The translations under genes were made by a program, and so were the position numbers. Shown in pieces: positions 23,516 through 34,496 of a DNA stretch of 64,000 nucleotides (positions are counted from its first letter, which is position 1; the number at the start of each line of letters is the position of its first letter). The DNA comes from Cudoniella acicularis (Eukaryota > Ascomycota > Leotiomycetes > Helotiales > Helotiaceae), in NCBI GenBank assembly GCA_013054445.1, contig JAAMPI010000036.1, forward strand, positions 1-64,000. Direction: 5' to 3'. The notes below the pieces were generated by a model. The model made no database searches and was not told where the DNA came from. It was given only the letters and a program-made list of their open reading frames with translations.

Positions 23516-24906
23516 ATGGATTGGGAATCCACTAAACAAATTGCGAGAGTAACCTCCGTGATGCGATCTTCAATACTCGAAATCGTTGGCACCAAAACAA
23601 TCTCCGAACAGCAGGAGAGATCTTTGAAGACCCCGCCTGTTGCGTTCCCCGCTTGGATTGCTCAACACACGATTCCACCTGACGACAACGTTCAGAAAAT
23701 CTTGTTGCAAGTCATTGAGAGCCTGGGGGACTTCGCCCCTTCTTATGCCAGCCCAAAGTCTGTTGAAGTTACTTTAGAATGGATTGGATATCGCAAGGAG
23801 ATCAGTGACAAGACTCCCCGGACCCCTATGTCGCAGAAGGAAAAATACGTATCATTGTTGGAAGAATTTCCTTTGCCAGGGGTAATCATGTTTATTTACG
23901 GAGGCTCGTTTTAGTCAGTTTCTCACCCCAACAACTGACAATGCGTCTTAAAAATCCTAATTATTCCAGTACAAACCACCAACCCAGTTATAGGAAGATC
24001 GTTACTAGACTTTCAATGATGACCGGCCGACGTTGTGTGACAGTGAGCCAGCGCCTAGCCCCTCAAGACCCATTTCCATCTGCACTGCTGGACGTATTTC
24101 ATGGGTACCTTTCCCTGCTTTCACCACCAGCAGGATCATTAAACGCCCCTATTTCACCAGAAAATATCATACTAGCTGGCGATAGTTCTGGAGCATGTCT
24201 AGCACTCGGGTTGATTCAGACTATCTTAACATTACGACGGAACGGATTGTCTTCTATCAACTTCCATGGCAACACAGTAGAACTCGCACTTCCAGCTGGC
24301 CTTACATTACTGAGTACAGTTGGAGATTTGACAAATGGCCTTCCCTCCACAAAGGAAAACTTTAATTCTGACTATTTCCCGCTTGGTGGTCCACCTTCAA
24401 ACCAACTTGGCTTCCCAACTTGTTCTCTATGGCCTACAAATCCAATAAGGGACAATATTTATTGCGATGCTACAACTTTGTATCATCCAATCGCTGGCCC
24501 TGCTGCAGCGAAAGACTGGACTGGCTCCCCGCCTTTATGCTTCCTGAGTGGACAGGAACAAGCCATTGATGGAGTGAACATCATTGCACAAACGGCATAC
24601 AACCAAGGAGTACCCATTTTCCTACAAGAGTACGAGACTATGCCGCACTGTTTCATGTGGCTTTTGCCGGAATCACCCCAGGCCCAAAAGTGCTGGAAGG
24701 TGTGGTCGCGATTATGTACTTCGCTTCTGAAAACGGGCATCAAACCGGAGGCTACCTTTGTGAAGGCGAAAGGGGTAGAGGAAGAACAGAGGGATTTGAG
24801 AAATATTTCTCGCCTGGATGTAGACGAGGCTCGCATACTCATGCGAGAGGGTGCTAAAATACACAAATTTCCTTCTGGGAAAAGAGCCGGTGGGGCAATG
24901 CTTTAA
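23516..24906 (+). CDS. HSL-type alpha/beta hydrolase (esterase/steryl acetyl hydrolase-like)
   Basis: Exons 23516-23913 and 23970-24906 (56-nt intron, GTCAGT...CCAG) join to 444 residues. The order matches fungal hormone-sensitive-lipase-type hydrolases: an oxyanion-hole segment (MFIYGGSFYT), RLAPQDPFPSALLDV, the nucleophile elbow AGDSSGACLALGL, an acidic-residue region (GQEQAIDG) and the catalytic His segment (MPHCFMWLL). The catalytic Ser and His are present. The oxyanion motif is YGG where the family has HGG. No signal peptide is visible, so an intracellular or ER-associated deacetylase or esterase is likely. The exact substrate is unknown. Confidence 0.85.
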
Positions 24907-26428
24907 ATAGCATATTCAAAAAAATGGCATCGTAACGGTGGTTTCATGTAAATTAAGGTCCTTCGTTGTTCTCCATTAGGTCGCGAATTGTGTGTAGCAG
25001 TAGGGAGCTCATTGCGGAATCAGGTCGGACTTCTTTAGTCTACGGCCTCACACTTGTGATAGATCCTCCCATCTCTAGCTGAGGCTTAGTCCTTAACCCA
25101 GCTTGAAGCTCCCCCAGTGTTCCGAAAAAACACCACATCCAATACTTTGTTGTTATCGGCCATAACTTCGTGGGAGCAGCGACCAAGGCAGATATTGACT
25201 TGTCCGGAACCTGGGGATGCATGAAATCCATGATTTGCTCTTGGATTTGCGTCGCGGATTTGCGGAAAGACAACAACCAACGTAAGGACAGGCATACCTG
25301 CGGATATCTTTTCACATTATCTAGAAGTCTCGCGCCCTTTGGCAATTATTGCTAGAGACTGCCCGAGCAATTAATAATTGAGACTCCCTCCCCATTCTCC
25401 AATCTCAATTATCATCGCAGAAATAGGCCCCGCAGATACGCCATGAATCCCTCTTTCCCACACCACTTGCTTCAATTATATTTCTTATCAAAGATGTAAA
25501 ACTCGAGGGGTCTGGCAGGGCAATAGGTCTTCGAAGGGTTGGTGATTGCTTCGCGCAAAATTTGGGTTAAGTATTGAAATGGGCGGGCAATCGAGAATCC
25601 TCCGCAATCCGCATTATCTTCTACATCGATTAGACTTGATATCAATGCGTATGCGACAAACGACTTCGATAGATAATTGTCGCTGAAGCTAGCAGTCGAA
25701 ATTAAAGATAGGAGGTAGTCGGACTGAGCTTCGCCAAGTGAAGCTGGTGGCGCGCTGACAAATCATCTGCACTACCTATGTTTAACTCAACGTCAGTCCT
25801 CACTTCTCAAGAACAAATACACATATTGCTGCAGAACAGTATTTCCCCCCTTTAAATTCCAACGGAAGGTAAAGGGCTGTCTGTTGTTCCGAATTCATGA
25901 CCAAGCCAGTTGCCCAATCTGATATTTGATGGTCCCGATCCAAAAGCTTGCAGGCCAAACTTACTCCCTTTCCCTCTCTCTGATGATTTGATCATAATCG
26001 CATCACTACTTCTCAATCGTTTGTTGTTCTTGTAGTGCCTGTGTGCTTGCTTTTAGCAATCATTCAAGGAAAAAACAATGACTACAAGTGTTTTGAGTAT
26101 CCACGTTGCGGGTCAAGGAATTGGGTTGTGTTTTGAGACGTTGATATTTTCTTGTATGCAGTACTACTCTTCCCAAATCCCACTTGCATTTATCCTTCAT
26201 TAAAGAGCTTAGGTATAATAGCCTGGAACATCATGAATCCTATCAGCATAGAGAGTGCGAGTCGCGACGGTACGGAAATCCCAACACAAAGTTGTACCCC
26301 TTTCTATTCATGATCCTTGGCAGTCTTCCAGGAGTTGGCCTATTTTTTCATCTTTTGGCAGCTGCGGTCGAGATTTGAGAATGGACCAAAACGGAGGTGG
26401 GAAGCTGAAGGGATGCTGCAACCCAACT
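24907..26428. other. Long interval without a supportable gene
   Basis: Two overlapping minus-strand frames at 25345-25040 look mildly protein-like (for example NHGFHASPGSGQVNICLG) but cannot be joined or matched to a family. They may be a gene relic. I see nothing else. Confidence 0.35.
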
Positions 26429-26659
26429 CTATTCTGCTGCAGCAGTTTGTTCTGGAGTTTGTTCTGGAGTGCTTTCCGCGTCTTGGCAGCCACGATTTCG
26501 CAGCGAAGCTTCATACTCCTCACACATGTAGCAGATGTAGTATCTTCGGTACACGTCAAAGAGCGCGTCTTCGCATACCAGATCATTGTTGTTCTCGCAC
26601 TCCAATCGCGCCAGGTGGGTGTGACTGCAGTCATATCTCCAAGCGACGATAAAGCACAT
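26429..26659 (-). CDS. Small Cys-rich protein, unknown
   Basis: Single-exon frame from a true ATG at 26659, 76 residues. The N-terminal half has spaced Cys/His residues (MCFIVAWRYDCSHTHL, LECENN, VCED, YYICYMCEEYE). This is a C-x8-C-x-H and later C-x2-C arrangement that looks like a small metal-binding or zinc-ribbon-like fold. The C-terminal part is Gln/Thr/Glu-rich (PEQTPEQT). It resembles, in layout only, the N-termini of the next two genes. The family is not recognised and the gene may be lineage-specific. Confidence 0.4.
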   Translation of the reverse strand: MCFIVAWRYDCSHTHLARLECENNNDLVCEDALFDVYRRYYICYMCEEYEASLRNRGCQDAESTPEQTPEQTAAAE

Positions 26660-26986
26660 GTTGATGGATTGGTGGTTGGAGAATTTAGAAGGGATGATTA
26701 TTGTGTATTGTTTCGTCTGTATAATTCTTGTTGATGGGGCTTTGTTTGTTCGTAGAGAGTATTGCTTCTCGCAGGTACGCGGTGCGGGAGGATCGCTCGA
26801 GTCCCAAAGGTGGTGATTTGACTTGGTCGAGATCGAGGCGATTATAGCACTACCAAGTCCTTATCAGCATCATTGACTTGATTTCCAGCGAATGACGCGA
26901 ACCTTTATTGTTTTGTATCTTGTGTGTGGGTTTGCTTTGCAGGTTGCGGTCGGAGACTCAGCAGGACGGACTCGACCGACGAAGAT
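26660..26986. other. Short intergenic gap
   Basis: This lies upstream of the 76-residue Cys-rich gene and downstream of the 98-residue one. Nothing was seen in it. Confidence 0.4.
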
Positions 26987-27283
26987 TTAGCTCATTACCC
27001 TTATTATTGGTCTCCCACTCGCTCTGGAATCTGCGCTTCGGAACCTTTGCGTACTGAGTCTATTCCCCTCCAGTTCCTTCTCCAACTCTTCCGCCAAAGG
27101 CTTTGTTTTCTCTTTCAACTCCTGAATCACCCTCCGCATTTGCTGTTTATTTCGCTCGACCTCTTGATATTCGTCACGCTGCAAGCAGAGATCGCATGGT
27201 TGATAGATTGTATGATAATCCACGGTTCGGTTTATGGCCTCACAGCAGTAGGGATTATCAATTTCGCAGGACACTCGAGACAT
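26987..27283 (-). CDS. Small Cys-rich coiled-coil protein, unknown
   Basis: Single-exon frame from ATG at 27283, 98 residues. The N-terminus carries Cys residues ending in a C-x2-C pair (SRVSCEIDNPYCCEAIN, then TIYQPCDLCLQRDEYQEVE). It is followed by a strongly charged helical stretch (RVIQELKEKTKPLAEELEKE) that looks like a coiled coil. The [Y/H]xQPCxxC motif followed by an acidic helix is also found near the start of the 28382 gene. Single-exon and short, so moderate support only. Confidence 0.4.
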   Translation of the reverse strand: MSRVSCEIDNPYCCEAINRTVDYHTIYQPCDLCLQRDEYQEVERNKQQMRRVIQELKEKTKPLAEELEKELEGNRLSTQRFRSADSRASGRPIIRVMS

Positions 27284-28381
27284 GACTGACGATAGTTAGC
27301 ATAGACTCAGAAGAAAGTTCAATATCAACTTGCAAGTGTGGCCGCACTCTGTGCCTTTATACGCTATCACGGTAAGAACACACATTGTAGCTTGGATGTA
27401 GTCGGCTCTTGATGTTTGAAATTTGGTATTGATTAAAGTTCTTGTTTTTGAATCTTAAACCAAAAAAAAGAAATTGGAGTGTTGATTATTAAGAGAAGCT
27501 TCCTGTGTTGAATTTTCACTGCTGGCAGATCGATTATCGATAAGAGAGGCAAGTGCCTGGCCTATCTCCGCACCTTCCTTGTCCGTCACCCCGATTCACT
27601 TTCAGTTCCTTCCTGACTTCTAAAGAAAGTTTCACTGCAGTCAATGACCACACAGGCTACAGACAGTTCTAGTTATTTAGCTTGTTAAATGACAAGGGGG
27701 GTATTTCTATTATCTCCAGTTTCTGGTTTCTGCAGCAAGAGAATGTTTTCATAGGACAAAACATTGGATATAGATATTTGAGTAAGCGCCTATGTCTAGT
27801 TCCTTCCTTCCTGGCATTTGTCCCTGTGCGAATATATATACACCTTTGTTATGGTTATGCTCTTATTTTCTTATGTGAATCGTCAAGTGTGCACAGAGGC
27901 TCTTGTTCGTGTCATTATTCGCAAGACTTTTATTATACTCAACTTAAGACACTGACAGGTGAGAGTCTCCTATTTGTCAACTGATGCATTGAATTTTCGT
28001 TGAGCAGCTGGTCCTTGTGTCAGTCCTAGTAAAACATAGGATGGATTCACTGAAGCCTGGACTCGCTTATTTTACTCCTAATATACTGACAGCCTCAGAC
28101 AAGCGAGAGTGTTTTATCTTTTTCCCTAATGTATTGACTGTTTCAAATTAGCAAGTCCATAAATTTCAGTAAGACCTAGCATGGATTAACTAAATCTTGG
28201 AGACTCGGACTCGCTTACAAGATGTTTCAGAGGCATTGCGACCAGCACAGGATTCTTTTTATATATCAGAGCCTCTTTTCTATTACCAGTTTTCCTAGTT
28301 CCTGGCACAAAACATGTACCAAGTACCAAGTAAAGTCATCAAGCAGCAACACCAACAGGCTAAGCAAAATAAAACGCCACA
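27284..28381. repeat. Gene-free interval with a diverged tandem duplication
   Basis: A block at about 28019-28140 recurs in diverged form at about 28166-28217: both contain GGATT(C/A)ACT(G/A)AA followed by GGACTCGCTTA. The spacing is about 150 bp. No coding sequence was found. Confidence 0.35.
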
Positions 28382-29719
28382 ATGTCTGAAGACTTCCACC
28401 CTCTTGAACGCCAGGGCTGCCAGCGTCATCGACGCAGCTCTCATCATCCATTTAATGAGAGGCACATGCAGCCATGTAATGAATGCAAAACTGGACGGCA
28501 GCAAGCTGAGGAAGCCTGGGCTGATGCACAGCAAGCGCACGCTAACTGCTTGCCCTATTTAGCCTTACCACCACCAACAAAAGCAAAGGGAAACAGTTCT
28601 CTTCCTACATTACATTTATCAACAAGCTTTGAGGAATTCATCTACAGGCAAAGAGATATATCTCGAGATCCACTGATGACAGAGCAGGAAGTCCCCGAAC
28701 ACGAAGTCTATTCCTACATCCATTTCCTCCGCGACCAAGCCCACAACTACCTAGGTCCCTCGAGCGGCGATCCAGACTGGCCAACAAAACTGTACCAATT
28801 CGGAAGCACCGTGGAGCAAATGTGGAGCCGCGAGATGAAAAAGCTGCGTCACATCAGCACGCTCAACTTCGGGCAATGGCTCCACGAAAAGCGTCTTCGC
28901 CACCATCAATACCGAAATATCAAGCGCCGAGATTTCATGAAAACACGCTGGAACTGGAACGCTATGATGCACGAGTACCTCGCGTACCTGTTACTGAAAT
29001 CAGGAAAGTAAGATTACGTCCAGAAATTCGTTCTCGAGCGGGAGAAACCGGCTATGGATGATAGAAGAGAGCTCATCGGCCTCCCACGCAGAGACAAGAT
29101 CTACGCTGGGCTCCTCGTCGCGACTGCAAGTCAATCATCTGATGAAAAGCGTCAAGGCACAACTCCACCCAGAGACAAAGAAATGGAAGGCTCAGACGAT
29201 GAACACGAATCTGATCCTGCGATGAAACTCTCCAAATATGAGACCCTGGTGAAGAAAAACACCGAGGACCTGCACATCGAAATGCACCGCGAAATCGAAG
29301 AAAAAGCCAACCTCCACACCGACATGACCCCTCCAGACTCAATATGCAGCGCAGTCATCGCCCTCTATATCCGACAAGTCTACGAGCAAATGCGCCGAGA
29401 GGAACTCCGCAACAACGGACCCATCACCAACAACTCCTCTGAAGCACGCCGTATCAAGCGTCATCAACTGCTAATTCGTGATTGGCTTAATCTTTACTAT
29501 GAGATGGTGCAAAGCCATGACGGTTATGCTAATTTTCTGAGCGATACGCTTACCGATTTGGAGGTTATGGTTGAGAGGAGGGAGAGGGTGGAGATTAAGA
29601 TTTGCGTGAGAGAGGAAGATATCGTGTATGCGAGTAGGATGGAGGGGCTTATGAGGGAGTTTTTGGGGAAGTATGGGAAATTGTGTAAGTGGATTCGGAG
29701 TAGCAGTGGGATTTTTTGA
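28382..29719 (+). CDS. Unknown 426-residue protein with short N-terminal Cys motif
   Basis: Exons 28382-29007 and 29065-29719 (57-nt intron, GTAAGA...GATAG) join in phase. The N-terminus is Cys/His-rich (GCQRHRRSSHHPF, HMQPCNECKTG). The rest is charged and helical with no membrane segment: a first part with Tyr/Trp-rich motifs (FLRDQAHNYLGPSSGDPDW), a low-complexity acidic linker (EGSDDEHESDP), and a C-terminal helical part (ADIALYIRQ-like VIALYIRQVYEQMRREE). The motif QPCxxC followed by acidic helix recalls the 98-residue protein 1.1 kb upstream, so the three genes at 26.4-29.7 kb may be related. No known domain is recognised. Confidence 0.6.
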
Positions 29720-30854
29720 GGAGACATGGGGTGCGTTGAGGTGAGGTAATTTTGTGAATTGAGGGTAAAGATCGTTCTTCGCGCATTTATGCCTTTTAGG
29801 TAAGGAGTATCTTTACTACTTTCTCTTGTTTCTCTTAGCGTAGTAAACGACCGATCTTCTATAATAAAATATTATTTTACCAGACTATTTTAATCCGTAT
29901 ATTTAAATCTAAACAACAATTAATACTCGTCTTTCATTTCCTTCAAATCGATTTTCATATCGCGAAATAGTTGAAAACACTTCAAATTACGAAAATAAGC
30001 ACTAATGTAATTGAAGACCAGGATAATAAAGAGATTATTGAAATGTAAGTGGTGATTATATACTATCTTTAAGGCTGTTAAGCTTTGAAGTGTGGTTATC
30101 GAATTTCTCACGATTTCGCTAATTTAAAACAGGTAGTAGGATGTCTACTTCCTACCAGTGCTACTCTGGCATTCTCTTCATGTCATTCACTTCTTGGGTT
30201 TATATCACTGCGAGATATTGGGCACCAGGCAACGACGCACTGGTTGGCTTTCTACGAGACTGAAACTGTGAGAGCCTGAGGATAGATATAGATATGGGCA
30301 TATGGATAGATAGGTGGATATATACTTCCGGTAGTATCACTCTGTCGTGTTAGTCAGTCTTCACTCTTGAGATTATTAGTAAGTGAAATTTCTCTACTCT
30401 AATTAACTAAACAAACTAAGTAATTTATTTCAAAGCTAAGAATAAGAGGTTTCTAATCTATATCTAACTTCTAAAAGAAAATCTTTTATTTTTAAACGTT
30501 ATCTAGTTTAATCTTAATAATTAATAAAAGATAAAAAATATTTATTTTTTTAAATATTATTCTTTTATATTGGTTTTATGGTATAATTAATATTATATGG
30601 AGCTATATTTATAATATAGAAAGAGAATATAGAATAGAATAGTATAGTTAATATTAAATAATAAAAAAGTAAATAAAAGATTAAGTTCAAGTTAAGATAT
30701 TATTATTTTAAACTATAAAATAATATATATCAAAGAAAAAGTAAAATTATTTATTTACTCGGTATACAGGGTATATATAAATCACAAAAAGGTGATTATG
30801 TCATTCATTACACAAGGAACACTAGATCTAACACTGCCAGCTGAAATCACCCTT
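29720..30854. other. AT-rich island
   Basis: About 30390-30790 is extremely AT-rich (long A/T runs, TTATATTATT-type strings) with no ORF. This is the texture of a repeat mutated by RIP. The flanks hold only short unsupported ORFs. Confidence 0.5.
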
Positions 30855-33800
30855 CTATCTTGTGTGTGCACGGCTAGGAGCAGCAAGGAAAGGAGACGAA
30901 GTCGAATTCACGAACTCGTCTCTCTCCCCCTCAACAATCGTCTCAGAATCGATACCCTGGACAGCAGGAGAATTTTGGTTTTGTGCAGAGACGCTCAAGG
31001 GTTGCTGGCTATGGCCTGGGTTTGCGTTAGATCGTACGTGTGCCCTGTTGCCGAACCCGGACTCGGACCCGGACCCGGCTCCTTGTTCGCCGCTAGCCAT
31101 GGTGGCATTATTAGTAGCGAAACCCTCATCGTAACTTGCTCCAAAACTGGCACCACGAGTGCCTGCCGTAGTTCCTGTTGATGTACCTGCCGGAACATAT
31201 GACGATGGACCATTCTGGTCTTTCCGCTGGTGATTCATACTAGCGTCCACAACCTTTGCAGCCACTTCGAGAAGGGCAAACGCGATTGCCACGCTTGGTA
31301 GAATGAGGACATCCGGTTTTGTAATCCCGGGCATGTTTTCGATTTTCCAATACGCGATGCTCCAGATGGCCGCGGCGAGGAAGGAGCCGCTTATGACGTA
31401 CCTAGGGATGAGATATATAATTAGTTGAAAAGTTGAGGTGGGGCGGGGTTAGTTGGAAGAAGGGTGGTGTGGGGTAGGTAGGTAGGTAGCTTACGGAGCT
31501 TCGAAATTGAATGCAGAGATTCCCATGCGGATGGTCCTGCTGGTGAGTAAGGCGCCGCCGATAAATAAACTAGGAATAACTCTGTGAGCGAGAGGTATAT
31601 CCAAGGATGGAGGGAAGCAGGAAAGCAGGAAAGCGCACATACCCGACCATGACTCCCCAGGTATTATCACTCGCATCTCTCACAAAGCCATAGAGCCAAA
31701 GGAATGCCACTGTGCACAGCACACATAAAAGTCTCCTTTGCTTCTTGGGACAATGATTCTCCCGACATGAACCGTCTTGGCACTTCTTTCTCTGGCAGTT
31801 TTTCTCGGCGCAATTCTTTTCGTGACAATTCCTTTTTCGTAATTCATCGATACAATACTGAGATAAAAGCTGGCATGTCAGAATGATGAGGCCTGCCACG
31901 ACAACTTCGTACAAGGATATTAAAAGATTGATGGCTTTCTGGCGAAATATCGTTCCTATATCTGAATCGCCGGCGGCACCACTAGAGCTGCCAGAGTTAC
32001 CCGTACCAGGAGAAGAGCCGGATGTGCTTTCTGATATATCGGCACTTGACGTGGAAAGAGATATATCTGTCGTTGCTTTTGCTGAGCTTGCTGGTGTAAC
32101 CGACGGGATGACTGCTGCTTGCGCATGCTTGAAGAAGAAAGTAGATGCGATGCCAAGAGTCGCTATGATTGGGTTACCGCGGATGGGACTTAGCAATGCG
32201 GCAAGGAGCTCAGCGGTGTTAACGTTCCTGCGACTTTTCAGTTTTGATGGTCAAAAGATCGAGCGGGAACAGGAACATATATATACGAACCTAAAGACTA
32301 CATTTGTTAGTCCACTTGCAATCTCCCCTATTTTCAACGCAGCTTCCTTTGTGATGAAACTAAGTCCTGTCCCCGGCGGAAAAATGTCGAGCAAGTGGGT
32401 GAAATTTGTATCTAGGTACGGGGTATATATATCTCCGACCATCGAATGAAAAGCTTCCGGGGCTGTTGGGGCTAGCAGGGGGATTTTGGTCCACGCGTTG
32501 AATATCGTCTGACAAACCTGTTCCGCTATTATAAACGTTTCATGTTTCAACGCTTTCTTTTCGTATTGCTGAAGAAGAGCCTTCTCTTCCTCGCTTATAA
32601 CCGGCCGCCGATAATAACCAATATTCTTAGGGTGTTTTTGTCCTTTCGCGCTTAAGGGAATTCTGGAGGCCTGTGAGGGGTGAGACTTGACTTTGTCGTC
32701 CAACAGCTCAGCTGCGTCGCTGGAAAGCTGGGGCTTTCTGGCCGAATCTTTTGACGCGGGGTTGTCTTCCAAATTGGGGGGTTTGGGGGTAGAGACAAGT
32801 CTCGTAGGCGGCGATTTGCCCATAGATGGATCATGCTCATCGCGCTTAGAGAAGACGTCTCTCGAGCCTTGTTTGTTGTAGACATCATTGTTCGCAGGGA
32901 CGAATAGAGATTTGAATCTGGTACCTTTTCGGAATGGATTGTCAGCGCCAGCGTACCGGCCAAAGCGACGTGCTTCCTTTCTAGCCTGTCGTTTTGTTTG
33001 AGCTGCAAGGAGATGTATCAGCAAGTGGACGACGAGGTTTTGGACACCGCTAATGCTCTATGAGCTGCGGATGCCGCGAGGGGAAAGGGGGAGTTACCTA
33101 TATTGAAGTTCTGTGCTGTGTCTCTCGCGGCCTGGTTCGCATCAAGCTGCGTCATTATTGTATCCATGGTTTCAAATAGCTCCACTTCCTGTGCGTTTTG
33201 AGAAAAATTCTTATCCCTGACACCCGCAAACAAATCCGCTACCCAGCCTTCTAGTACGTCCAACGGCTCTCTCCCCAAAATGACCAGCTTCATCTTATCC
33301 GCCAAATAATGCTTCTCATAGAACTCCATAAACGTTGGTCCATTCGATAGGGATTTCTCCAATTGATGTAACCCCCACGGCTCATTCTGCAAGTTCTTCT
33401 TATTTTCCAAGTCGACAGCTCGTAATTCTTGGTCAAGGGTCGAGGAAGAGAAGAGGGGATTAATGAAGAATTGTGCAAATCGGTCGAGCGCACCGTACAA
33501 TGGCGATGTCTCGGCATTCTCTCCCGCTGTCGTTGCCCCTACCTCAAAATAGTAATTCGTAGATGTGGCGCCCACGTATGCATTTGAGCTTCCTGAGTGT
33601 GCTTTGAGGTATTGGGAGTATGAGTTTTCCACGGGGTACTTCTTCGTTCCCATGAAAAGAAGGTGTCTGTTAAATACAATGTTAGCTTTATCTGTATGTG
33701 AAACTTGAGGAAGGGAGAGAAACTCTCGCACTTACTCCACGTCATGGGCCATTCCTGGGAGATCCTCATTACCAGTGTTGACGTCCATGGCCGCGCTGGC

Positions 33801-33992
33801 CTTGTCGGTAATAGCATCGTGGACAAGAAGCACCTCGAGTTGATTGGGTAGCCTTATAACTCTGTATGAGCGCTCGTCGAGGGAAGGGGTTTCGAATTTG
33901 TCCGTGATCCTCTCGCAGTCTGGTCCTTTTTTGTGTTCTCCTAAGGGATTATCGAAGCCCCCAGGAGTTTGGGTCTGCGATAGAGTAGACAT
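30855..33992 (-). CDS. Fusion: insulysin-like M16 N-domain plus Cys-rich multi-pass membrane domain
   Basis: Six exons (33992-33736, 33666-33098, 33002-32291, 32233-31643, 31581-31495, 31401-30855) join in phase to exactly 921 codons, all with GT-AG introns. Residues 1-275 match the first domain of STE23/insulin-degrading enzyme: RVIRLPNQLEVLLVHD, the zinc motif HDVEH formed across intron 1, FMGTKKYPVENSYSQYLKAH, and the third zinc ligand in RAVDLENKKN. About 28 residues normally found between LEKSLSN and the helix FMEFYEKHY are missing. The other three M16 domains are absent. Instead there is a basic, Pro/Ser-rich middle region, then four to five hydrophobic segments (for example YEVVVAGLIILTCQLLSQY and DVLILPSVAIAFALLEV), and a cassette of six Cys each spaced by four residues. 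The tail is Ser/Gly/Asn-rich. Probably a membrane-anchored protein; whether the half-protease is active is unknown. Confidence 0.7.
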
Positions 33993-34496
33993 GACGAATA
34001 CGCCTAGGCAGAGACAACCTGGCGTTCGTAGCCGTTGCAGTTCTTCTTGCCGGGTGTATTGAGCAATCCAAGAGGCAATCGAAATCGTAGCACAGTATAG
34101 TGGAGAGATTGTTGATTTCGATGTTGACAGGCCGGACAGACAAACCTTGAGGTTGAGATTCGCTCAATTGTCTGAAGAGAGGCTCATCGCGGGGCAAGCC
34201 ACAAAAGACCAGGGCCCACGTCAGATCATGATGACGAACGAGGAAGCCTTATCGTCCCGAACCTCAGAATTCGAATGTTCAAGTCGAACGTCCACACCCA
34301 CAAGCAAAACCATTTCTTCAATCAACAGAACGAACTTTTGAAAGAGCAAATAAGCATCAGGAGCAGGGAATGAGCACAGAGAGGCACTCGCGCTGATTCT
34401 CTTGGAGATACACAACTTCTCTTCAAAACGTCATTTCAATTGCACTTACTTTCGACCATCAACAACGACCTAGGTGTTGGCAGATCTCGAGCAGTC
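33993..34496. promoter_or_regulatory. Divergent promoter region
   Basis: This 504-bp gap lies between the starts of the M16 fusion (minus) and the STAND-N/membrane gene (plus). The head-to-head arrangement of two unusual membrane proteins suggests possible co-regulation. No specific motif was identified. Confidence 0.4.

Noticed and set aside
18739..24906. Idea of a biosynthetic gene cluster (oxidoreductase plus hydrolase)
   Set aside because: There is no polyketide, peptide or terpene synthase, no pathway regulator, and a pseudogene lies between the two genes.
25040..25345. Two overlapping minus frames with protein-like text
   Set aside because: They have no ATG-supported start, cannot be joined by an intron and match no family. 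At most a relic.
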